This document shows positions 1 through 5,229 of a DNA stretch of 5,229 nt, piece by piece. Numbering within the stretch: the stretch's first letter is position 1; the number at the start of each line of letters is the position of its first letter. Source of the stretch: an uncultured Mollicutes bacterium (GTDB lineage: Bacteria; Bacillota_I; Bacilli_A; UBA3375); the NCBI GenBank assembly GCA_947313935.1, contig CAMZNW010000009.1, positions 1-5,229 of the forward strand, written 5' to 3'. The position numbers were made by a program, and so were the translations under genes. Under the pieces are notes generated by a model that had not been told where the DNA came from, searched no databases, and saw nothing but the letters and a program-made list of their open reading frames with translations.

Positions 1-623
1 TACATGATGATTTACCAGCAATTGATAATGATGATTTGCGTCGTGGATTACCGACATGTCATATAAAATTTGGTGAAGATATGGCTATATTAGTAGGAGA
101 TGCATTGCTAACTTTAGCATTTGAATTAATAGCAAATATTGATTTAGAAGATAAAAAAATTGTACAATTAATTCAAGTGTTATCACAAAAATCTGGGATA
201 AATGCAGGAATGATAAATGGACAAGTTTTAGATATTTTAGCACCTAAAAATTTAACAAAAGAATACTTAAAACAAGTTTATTTTCAAAAAACAGCTTGTT
301 TACTTCAAGTACCTTTAGTAATGGCACAAATTATTAATGATGGTAATTTAGAAATAGCTAATGAAATTGGTTATAAATTAGGAATTGTATATCAAATTCA
401 AGACGATTATTTAGATAAGTATGGAAATGTTAATAAACTTGGAAAGCCAATTGGTTCAGATAAAAAAAATTCAAAAATCACATACGTTAATTTTTATAAA
501 AAGGAAGAGTTAGAAAAATTAATAGATGATGAATATCAGCAAATAATGATATTATTAAATGAAATTGGAGCAAACCATGAACTTATTAAGATAATTCAAG
601 GATTATTAAAAAGGGGGAAATAG
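1..623 (+). CDS. ispA: Short-chain polyprenyl diphosphate synthase (IspA / farnesyl or geranylgeranyl diphosphate synthase family), 5'-truncated by window edge
   Basis: Trans-prenyltransferase that condenses isopentenyl diphosphate with allylic diphosphates in the cytoplasm, giving precursors for undecaprenyl carriers and quinones. The frame is open from base 3, and bases 1-2 complete a codon ending in TA (Leu/Ile/Val). The first visible residues are HDDLPAIDNDDLRRG, the first aspartate-rich motif in its DDx4D form (bases 6-26). A GQ..D motif follows (NGQVLDI), then a conserved K-T (QKTACLL), and the second aspartate-rich motif DDYLD lies at 402-416. About 206 residues are present against roughly 290 for the family, so about 85 N-terminal residues lie outside the window. 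A TTG at 36 is not a real start, because it falls inside the catalytic motif. The TAG stop shares one base with the next start. Chain length cannot be decided, since the residues just before the first motif that set it are missing. The family call is firm; the choice of FPP or GGPP product is open. Confidence 0.93.
   Translation, partial: HDDLPAIDNDDLRRGLPTCHIKFGEDMAILVGDALLTLAFELIANIDLEDKKIVQLIQVLSQKSGINAGMINGQVLDILAPKNLTKEYLKQVYFQKTACLLQVPLVMAQIINDGNLEIANEIGYKLGIVYQIQDDYLDKYGNVNKLGKPIGSDKKNSKITYVNFYKKEELEKLIDDEYQQIMILLNEIGANHELIKIIQGLLKRGK
611..617 (+). promoter_or_regulatory. Ribosome binding site for the DnaB/DnaD-like gene
   Basis: AAGGGGG lies five bases before a GTG codon at 623. It is one of the few G-rich runs in this AT-rich window and supports GTG rather than a later ATG as the start. 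It sits inside the last codons of the upstream gene, so the two genes are probably translationally coupled. Confidence 0.7.
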
Positions 624-1489
624 TGATCTTAATACGATGCATAGGGGAATCGGATCAAACTATTTTTAATAAAAATACTACATTAGAAGAATTAGGTATA
701 TATTACTTATTAGAACAAAAAATAAATACTCAACCTTTTAAATTAGAACAAATATTAGATAAATATAATATTAATAGTAATTCATTTAAAAAAAAAATCA
801 CAAATTTAGAAAAAGTAGGAGTTTTAAATTTAAATAGTGAAATGATTAATAATGATGTTATTTTAACAATAAAAATGTTGTCAATAAAAAATGAACCAAT
901 AAAAAATAATGAACAAGTAAATAACAATTTAATTGATTTATTTGGGTTAACAGATTTACAATATAAAGAAATAATAAAATTATCAACACGTTTTGAAAAG
1001 CTAGATTTAGCATTAAAAAAAACCAATACAATCATAATGTTAGATCGAATGGAATTAAAACAACATCATTTCAATGGAAATATTAATACCAAAACAGAAT
1101 TATATAATTATTTACGTGAAATTTATCCGCATGAATTATTTTGGGAATATAATATTTATTTATCAAAAACAGATTTAGAAGTATTATATGAATTAAGTGA
1201 AGAAATACAATTATCAAAAGAAGTAATTAATACAATTGTAGACTTTACATTAAAAACAACTAAATATGGTAATTTTAATCATAATTTTGTTAAAAAAATA
1301 GCATATGATTGGAAAAAGAAAGAAATAACTTCTATTGAACAAGCAATGAACCAAATTCAAGAATTTATGAATTATTCAAAAAATAAAAATAGTAAGTATG
1401 AAGAACCAAAATTTGAAAAATCAAATCTTGCTCAATCAGATAATTTAGTATTAGATATTGAGGAGTTGATTAATAATGCATACAATTAA
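623..1489 (+). CDS. DnaB/DnaD-type primosomal replication initiation protein
   Basis: Helicase-loading initiation protein of the low-GC Gram-positive type (distinct from the E. coli DnaB helicase), expected to act with a helicase loader to place the replicative helicase at origins or restart sites. Residues about 20-70 look like a winged-helix module ending in a recognition-helix-like stretch and LEKVGVLNL. A variable, Asn/Lys-rich middle follows. Residues about 170-248 form the DnaD/DnaB_2 helical domain, with VINTIVDF at 201-208 and FVKKIAYDW at 222-230. The latter matches the YxxxIxxxW signature of the family with Phe in place of Tyr, and is followed by an ITSIEQAM segment as in Bacillus DnaB. 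At 288 residues it is longer than Bacillus DnaD (about 230) but much shorter than Bacillus DnaB (about 470), so orthology is left open. The start is GTG, backed by AAGGGGG. The gene overlaps dnaG by 14 nt, which fits a primosome role. The last 40 residues are charged and probably disordered. Confidence 0.85.
   Translation: MILIRCIGESDQTIFNKNTTLEELGIYYLLEQKINTQPFKLEQILDKYNINSNSFKKKITNLEKVGVLNLNSEMINNDVILTIKMLSIKNEPIKNNEQVNNNLIDLFGLTDLQYKEIIKLSTRFEKLDLALKKTNTIIMLDRMELKQHHFNGNINTKTELYNYLREIYPHELFWEYNIYLSKTDLEVLYELSEEIQLSKEVINTIVDFTLKTTKYGNFNHNFVKKIAYDWKKKEITSIEQAMNQIQEFMNYSKNKNSKYEEPKFEKSNLAQSDNLVLDIEELINNAYN
1460..1465 (+). promoter_or_regulatory. Ribosome binding site for dnaG
   Basis: GAGGAG ends ten bases before the ATG at 1476. 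It lies inside the end of the DnaB/DnaD-like gene, so dnaG translation probably depends on ribosomes finishing the upstream gene. Confidence 0.7.
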
Positions 1490-3203
1490 TCAAAAATTAA
1501 TAGCTGATATTATTGAACAAACGGATATAATAGAAGTTATAGGAAATGACATTGAACTATTTAAAAAAGGAGCAAATTTTATAGGAATATGTCCATTTCA
1601 TGAAGATAATAATCCTTCCTTTACAGTATCACCAGAGAAAAAAATATATAAATGTTTTGTATGTCAAGAAGGAGGAAATGTAATAACTTATTTACAAAAA
1701 CAAAAACAATTAACATTTCAAGAAGCTATTGTAAAATTAGCAAGAGAAGTTGGAATAGATGTAAAATTGAACAATACAATTATTAAAAATAATATTCATT
1801 ATGTTTTAGAGGAAGTTTATCAATATTATCAAACAATTTTAACTACATTAGAAAGTGGTAGAGGATGTTTGGACTATTTACAACACCGTGGATATCAAAA
1901 AGGTACTATTAAAAAATTCAAATTAGGTTATGCACCCAAAAAAGTACATTTAAATGAATATTTAAGTAAACATGCTAATGAAAATAAAAAATATTCATTA
2001 TTAGATATAGAACAATCAGGAGTAATAAATAATAATCGAGAATTTTTTTATGATCGTTTAGTTATTCCAATTAGTGATGAATTTAATCGTATAATTGGAT
2101 TTTCAGGACGTACATTATCAAATCAAGAACCAAAGTATTTAAACTCTCGTGAGAGTAATTTATTCAAAAAAAAAGAAGTTTTATACAATTTAAATATTGC
2201 AAAACGTTATATTATAGAGCAAACAATTATTTTTGTAGAAGGTTTTTTTGATGTCTTTGCTTTAGAAAAAATTGGAGTTAATAATGTTGTATCTTTAATG
2301 GGAACTGCTTTTACTAAAGAACATATTAATTTATTAAAAAAGTATAAAATAAATAAAGTTTATTTGTTATTAGATCAAGACAAGGCTGGAATTGATTCAA
2401 CTTTAAAAATTGGAGAATTATTAATACAGGAACAATTTAACTTTATTAAAGTAGTAACTTTTAATAACTTCAAAGATATTGATGAATATTTAATAGAAAA
2501 TAATAATATTAATATCTTATTAAAAAATGCAGAAAATTTTTTTGAATTTAAATTAACTAATGCAATTAGTAAAATTAATATTGAAAATGTAGATGAAAAA
2601 TTTAAACTTATTATTATGTTTAAAGAAATAATTAAAAACTCTCAAAAAGAATTGCAAGTATTAATGATTCATAAAATAGCAAATAGTTTAAAATTAAATG
2701 TTGAAGAAGTTAATAAAATTTATTCAATAAATACAAAAAATACAATTGAAAACGAAATGGTTAATATTGAATCTAATTGGGACAATAAAAATTATTTTGA
2801 AGATAATAATCAAATACCATTTTATTCTGAAAATAAAATTAAAACATCAAGAAATAATCTTAAAATACATACTAAAATTATTACTGATGAAGCAGTTTGT
2901 ATAAGTTATTGTTTACAAGGAAAAAAAGAATTTCATGAAGTAGTATTAGCACAAGAAAAAGGAAATATTTATTTTAATGTATATAAAAATATGTATACAG
3001 AATTAGGACGTTATTACAATAAATTTGAAAAATTTAATGTAATAGATTTTATTGATTTTATAGAGAATCCAGAATATTTTTCAATATGTGAAAATTTATT
3101 AAATAATAAATTGATTGATTTGACCAAAATTGCATTAATCTTAGAAACACCATCAAAAAAAATACCTGCAGGACGTGATTTAATACGGATAAAAAGGAGA
3201 TAA
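1476..3203 (+). CDS. dnaG: DNA primase DnaG
   Basis: Synthesises RNA primers for DNA replication at the fork together with the replicative helicase. The 575 residues are close to the usual 590-600. The N-terminal CHC2-type zinc finger has C39, H42, C60 and C63 (CPFHEDNNPSF and CFVCQEGGN). The RNA-polymerase core follows, with YDRLVIPI at 192-199, GFSGRTL at 208-214 and KYLNS at 220-224. The Toprim centre is complete: E255 and D259 in VEGFFDV, D300 and D302 in LDQDKAG, and D334/D336 in KDIDEYL, where the usual DPD has Ile in the middle. Residues about 430-575 are diverged and helical, matching the helicase-binding C-terminal domain in position and length. Its last 20 residues (PSKKIPAGRDLI...) do not resemble tails I know. 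The ATG at 1476 has a GAGGAG site and gives the expected N-terminus. The gene lies 1 nt before rpoD, the standard dnaG-sigA pairing. Confidence 0.97.
   Translation: MHTINQKLIADIIEQTDIIEVIGNDIELFKKGANFIGICPFHEDNNPSFTVSPEKKIYKCFVCQEGGNVITYLQKQKQLTFQEAIVKLAREVGIDVKLNNTIIKNNIHYVLEEVYQYYQTILTTLESGRGCLDYLQHRGYQKGTIKKFKLGYAPKKVHLNEYLSKHANENKKYSLLDIEQSGVINNNREFFYDRLVIPISDEFNRIIGFSGRTLSNQEPKYLNSRESNLFKKKEVLYNLNIAKRYIIEQTIIFVEGFFDVFALEKIGVNNVVSLMGTAFTKEHINLLKKYKINKVYLLLDQDKAGIDSTLKIGELLIQEQFNFIKVVTFNNFKDIDEYLIENNNINILLKNAENFFEFKLTNAISKINIENVDEKFKLIIMFKEIIKNSQKELQVLMIHKIANSLKLNVEEVNKIYSINTKNTIENEMVNIESNWDNKNYFEDNNQIPFYSENKIKTSRNNLKIHTKIITDEAVCISYCLQGKKEFHEVVLAQEKGNIYFNVYKNMYTELGRYYNKFEKFNVIDFIDFIENPEYFSICENLLNNKLIDLTKIALILETPSKKIPAGRDLIRIKRR
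3193..3199 (+). promoter_or_regulatory. Ribosome binding site for rpoD
   Basis: AAAGGAG lies five bases before the ATG at 3205 and overlaps the last codons of dnaG. It is the best Shine-Dalgarno match in the window and fixes the start, so the unusual N-terminal module is part of the translated protein. Confidence 0.8.
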
Positions 3204-3204
3204 A

Positions 3205-5017
3205 ATGGGATACGATAAATTAAGTGTGGCTGAATTAAAAGAAATATTATCAGAAAATAATTATGAATATGATTCAAAAGTAAAGAAAGCAACTTTAGTA
3301 GATATTTGTCGAACTAATGAATTAACTTCAAAAAAATTAAAAGAAAAAAATATAATAAATGATAAATTAAAGAAAAAACATATAAAAGAAGATAGTGAAA
3401 ATAAAAAAAAAATAAAAAAGAAAAATAAAATATTATTAGGTGAATTTAGTGGATTAACTAAAGAAGAATTAATGACAGTAGAAATTGTAACAGAAGAAGT
3501 AATAGAATTAGCAAGAAATAATGGGAATATAGTTGAGGATATTACTTTAGATCATAAATTAATTATTCATTTAGGAGTGGATTATAGTAAAGTTGTTTTT
3601 GCCAAAATTCAAAAAGAATTAAATATTAAAAATATTGATATAGTTTATACAACTAAAGAATTAGAACAAAAAATAATAATATTAGATGCAAATAATGCAA
3701 GTAATCAAATTGGACAAAAAGAATTAGAACATAGTGTAGATAATATTTTAAAAGGTATTACAACAAAATATGAAACCGATGAAGTAAAGCATTTTTTATC
3801 AACAATAAATGATTATCCTTTATTAACACATGAAAAAGAAACAAAATTAGGTAAAATAATTTTAGAATATAATAAAAAAATAGAAAATGATGAAGATGTA
3901 ACTTTTTTTGAACGGGAAGAGTATGAAGAGGCAAGAAGTTTACTATCATTATCTAATAAAAGATTAGTTGTTTCTGTTGCAAAAAAATATGTCAATCGTG
4001 GTTTAGAACTAATTGATTTAGTTATGGAAGGAATGTTAGGACTAGAAAAAGCAATTATGAAATTTGATTATGAACAAGGATTTAAATTTTCAACTTATGC
4101 AACTTGGTGGGTACGTCAAGGTATTACTCGAGCAATTGCAGATAAATCTAAAGTCATTAGAGTACCAGTACATATGGTAGAAACAATTAATAAAGTTATT
4201 AAAGTTCAAAGAGAATTAACTCAAAAATTAGGACAAGAACCAACATATGAAGAAATAGGTCAAGCATTAGATCCACAAATGGAAGTAGAAGAGATAGAAC
4301 ATATATTTAATATAGCAAAAGATCCAATTGCATTAGAAATGCCAATTGGAGATGATAATTCTTCATTAGAGTCATTTATTAAAGATGATAAATATTTGTC
4401 TCAAGATAAAGAAAGTGAAAAAATAGAATTACGAACAAAATTATTAAAAATAATTGATGAAATACCGGAGCGGGAAGGGGAAGTTTTATTATATCGTTAT
4501 GGATTATATGAATTGGATTTTGAACCATATGAGAGAAAAATAAAATTCTTAAAAAAAATATTAAAAAAAATGACGAAAAAAGAAATAGATTCAATTGAAT
4601 TACTGCAAATTATGAAAGAAACTAAGGAAATTAAAGAATCACAAAAAATTAAATATTCAAAAAGAATTGAACAAAATAATGAAAAATTAAGTAGAAAAAA
4701 AAAATGATTTAGATTTAATAAGACATAAAAAAAATAAAAAAAGTATTGAAAGAATTGAAAAACTAGAAAAACAAATTAATATAATAAATGAAAATAATCA
4801 AATATATTTAGAGAAAATATTAAAACATACTGAAGAGCAATTACAAATATTAATAGCAATTAATAAATTAACAGGTGGTATTGTAAAAGCGTTAACATTA
4901 GAAGAAGTTGGGAAATTATTTGATGTTACAAGAGAACGAATACGTCAAATTGAAACAAAAGGAAAACGAAAACTTAAGGCATTTGTTGATAAAGATCAGT
5001 TAGATTTATATGTATAG
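3205..5017 (+). CDS. rpoD: Primary RNA polymerase sigma factor RpoD/SigA, frame-interrupted at an A10 run, with HeH-like N-terminus and split region 4
   Basis: Directs core RNA polymerase to -10/-35 promoters. As written, the starting frame ends at TGA 4705-4707 after 500 residues; region 4.2 follows one frame over and ends at TAG 5015-5017. Removing one A from the A10 run at 4695-4704 gives a continuous 603-residue protein. Order: HeH/SAP-like module (about 5-37); Lys-rich linker (40-77); a stretch that may be region 1.1-like (about 85-160); region 1.2 (190-222); region 2 (242-325), with FKFSTYATWW and RQGITRAIAD, so the -10-reading Gln305 and Thr308 are kept; region 3 (326-395), with QEPTYEEIG and PIGDDNSSL; region 4.1 (403-434), ending PEREGEVLLYRYGL; a charged insertion of about 120-128 residues; region 4.2 (from 564), with TLEEVGKLF and TRERIRQIE intact. 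Region 2.2 reads DLVMEGMLGLEK instead of the usual DLIQEGN.GL. The position after dnaG and full regions 2-4 make this the housekeeping sigma. The gene could be slippage-expressed, or interrupted only by a sequence error. Confidence 0.88.
3217..3315 (+). other. N-terminal HeH/SAP-like helix-extension-helix module of the sigma factor
   Basis: Residues 5-37 contain LKEILSENNYEYDSK followed by KKATLVDI. This follows the pattern of HeH/LEM, SAP and Rho-N-like modules: helix, a Y-D-S-K turn, then a K-A-x-L-V helix. Such modules usually bind nucleic acid or mediate assembly. A strongly basic linker (lysine-rich to about residue 77) follows. The domain call rests on pattern similarity by eye only. 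Sigma factors of this family normally begin with region 1.1 or directly with region 1.2. Confidence 0.55.
4507..4870 (+). other. Coiled-coil-like insertion between sigma regions 4.1 and 4.2
   Basis: Region 4.1 ends in YRYGL (4492-4506), and the segment TGGIVKALTLEEVG that begins region 4.2 starts at 4871. In ordinary primary sigma factors these are joined by about six residues (of the DDGRTR type). Here about 121 residues intervene, counting across the frame change. The insertion is dominated by Lys, Glu, Ile and Asn. Its second half shows heptad-like hydrophobic spacing (SIERIEKLEKQINII, YLEKILKHTEEQLQILIAINKL), suggesting an antiparallel or dimeric coiled coil. I recognise no known domain in it. 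If both its ends are helical it could project as a hairpin while leaving the two halves of region 4 together. Confidence 0.75.
4695..4704 (+). other. A10 homopolymer followed by TGA: frame-change point in rpoD (candidate slippage site or indel error)
   Basis: Ten consecutive A run directly into TGA at 4705-4707, which is in frame for the upstream part. The frame that carries region 4.2 is closed just upstream by TAA at 4688-4690. The crossover must therefore fall within 4691-4704, and the A10 run is the only slippery sequence there. A net loss of one A, or gain of two, restores the frame. Long A runs are known sites of RNA polymerase slippage in bacteria, and equally of sequencing or assembly indels. 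Confidence 0.7.
4706..5017 (+). CDS. rpoD: 3' part of rpoD in the shifted frame (end of insertion plus sigma region 4.2)
   Basis: This stretch follows the apparent stop and encodes the rest of the sigma factor one frame over. The codons are open from 4691 to TAG 5015-5017. It supplies about 55 more residues of the Lys/Glu/Ile-rich insertion, then TGGIVKAL, then TLEEVGKLFDV and TRERIRQIE, the helix-turn-helix that reads the -35 element. The tail (KGKRKLKAFVDKDQ) matches the usual sigma C-terminus in position. No ATG, GTG or TTG codon occurs anywhere in this frame between 4691 and the stop, and there is no ribosome binding site, so it is not an independent gene. It is either joined by slippage or frameshifting or is the displaced end of a gene with a one-base error. 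Confidence 0.88.
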   Translation, partial: DLDLIRHKKNKKSIERIEKLEKQINIINENNQIYLEKILKHTEEQLQILIAINKLTGGIVKALTLEEVGKLFDVTRERIRQIETKGKRKLKAFVDKDQLDLYV

Positions 5018-5229
5018 TAATAAGAAGAGATTAAATATGATTGGTGAGCTGATTAATGAGGATATATTATATGATATTGGTTCAGATCATGGTTATTTAC
5101 CTTTAAAATTATTACGTGAAAAAAAAGTAAAATTAGCTATGATTTGTGAAAAAAATATTGGACCATTAGAAAATGCCAAAAAAAACTTTTTACATTATGG
5201 TCCTACTTTAAATGCTAAATTTATTTTAT
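5010..5229 (+). CDS. trmK: tRNA (adenine-22-N1)-methyltransferase TrmK, N-terminal part, cut by window edge
   Basis: S-adenosylmethionine-dependent enzyme that makes m1A at position 22 of some tRNAs. It sits next to sigA in many Bacillota. The visible 73 residues include NKKRLNMIGELI, matching the S-K-R-L helix at the start of this family, then the SAM-binding motif I DIGSDHGYLP (22-31), and GPLENAKKN at 51-59, a family-typical segment. I chose ATG 5010 because it includes the conserved K-R-L helix; it overlaps the TAG of the shifted rpoD frame by 8 nt. No clear Shine-Dalgarno precedes it, so coupling to the upstream gene is likely. The in-frame ATG at 5037 has a weak GAAGAGA 6 nt upstream but would lose that helix. 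The family is about 230 residues, so two thirds of the gene lie beyond the window. Confidence 0.88.
   Translation, partial: MYSNKKRLNMIGELINEDILYDIGSDHGYLPLKLLREKKVKLAMICEKNIGPLENAKKNFLHYGPTLNAKFIL

Noticed and set aside
36..38. TTG at 36 as the start of the first gene.
   Set aside because: The frame is open to the window edge, and the TTG sits inside the first aspartate-rich catalytic region, so the gene simply runs off the 5' end.
730..1035. Minus-strand open frame opposite the DnaB/DnaD-like gene.
   Set aside because: It is a low-complexity Leu/Phe/Ile/Ser-rich shadow of an AT-rich sense gene, lying wholly inside a recognised coding sequence.
3143..3203. A frameshift at the A8 run (3155-3162) near the end of dnaG to explain its unfamiliar tail.
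   Set aside because: The encoded frame ends one base before rpoD with a good ribosome binding site and the total length is normal. I could not recognise a better tail in another frame.
3014..3292. Minus-strand open frame across the dnaG-rpoD junction.
   Set aside because: It shows no recognisable motif, has the hydrophobic composition expected of the complement of Lys/Asn-rich coding DNA, and conflicts with two firmly identified genes.
4551..4570. The two A8 runs at 4551-4558 and 4563-4570 as the frame-change site.
   Set aside because: The region 4.2 frame contains TAA at 4688-4690, so any shift upstream of that would terminate before region 4.2.
3758..4594. Minus-strand open frames at 3758-3949, 3813-3995 and 4379-4594 as small membrane proteins.
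   Set aside because: They lie opposite conserved sigma regions and have no ribosome binding site context of note. Their apparent hydrophobicity comes from complementing A-rich codons.
4705..4728. Explaining the stop in rpoD by UGA being read as tryptophan (mycoplasma code).
   Set aside because: Reading through TGA 4705 in the same frame hits TAA at 4726-4728 after seven codons and never reaches region 4.2. All five tryptophans in the window are TGG and no gene has an internal TGA.
4691..5017. Region 4.2 as an independently translated small gene (a two-subunit split sigma).
   Set aside because: There is no ATG, GTG or TTG in that frame between 4691 and the stop, and no ribosome binding site. 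Initiation at ATT or ATA would be required.

Overview
The window is an AT-rich stretch (roughly 23% G+C from four sampled lines) in which every gene lies on the + strand and the genes are packed end to end. The gene content and order, a DnaB/DnaD-type primosomal protein, DnaG primase, the primary sigma factor and then TrmK, is typical of Bacillota/Mycoplasmatota-like low-GC bacteria. All five tryptophans in the coding regions (two in the DnaB/DnaD-like protein, one in DnaG, two in sigma) are TGG and no gene contains an in-frame TGA. The genome therefore appears to use the standard bacterial code, not the mycoplasma UGA=Trp code. An Acholeplasma/Izemoplasma/Erysipelotrichia-like or related uncultured lineage fits, but the species cannot be named from this sequence.

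Layout: (1) 1-623, the 3' two thirds of a short-chain polyprenyl diphosphate synthase (IspA family), cut by the window edge. (2) 623-1489, a 288-residue DnaB/DnaD-like replication initiation protein starting at GTG. (3) 1476-3203, DnaG primase with an intact zinc finger and Toprim centre. (4) 3205-5017, the primary sigma factor RpoD/SigA, which as written is broken into two frames. (5) 5010 to the window end, the N-terminal part of TrmK, the tRNA m1A22 methyltransferase. Junctions are a 1-nt overlap, a 14-nt overlap, a 1-nt gap and a probable 8-nt overlap. The window thus looks like the interior of one operon, with no room for internal promoters or terminators between genes. The operon links primosome assembly, primer synthesis and transcription initiation (the classic dnaG-sigA macromolecular synthesis pairing) with isoprenoid and tRNA-modification genes.

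The region worth attention is the sigma gene. It has four unusual properties: an N-terminal HeH/SAP-like module followed by a lysine-rich linker; altered residues at positions of region 2.2 that contact core polymerase; an insertion of about 120-128 residues, charged and coiled-coil-like, exactly between regions 4.1 and 4.2; and, inside that insertion, a run of ten A followed directly by TGA, where the reading frame must change for region 4.2 (the -35 reader) to be made. The shifted 3' part has no ATG, GTG or TTG start of its own. It must be joined to the upstream part by transcriptional slippage or frameshifting, or the run is a one-base sequencing or assembly error. No mobile element, CRISPR array, defence system, RNA gene or terminator was recognised.
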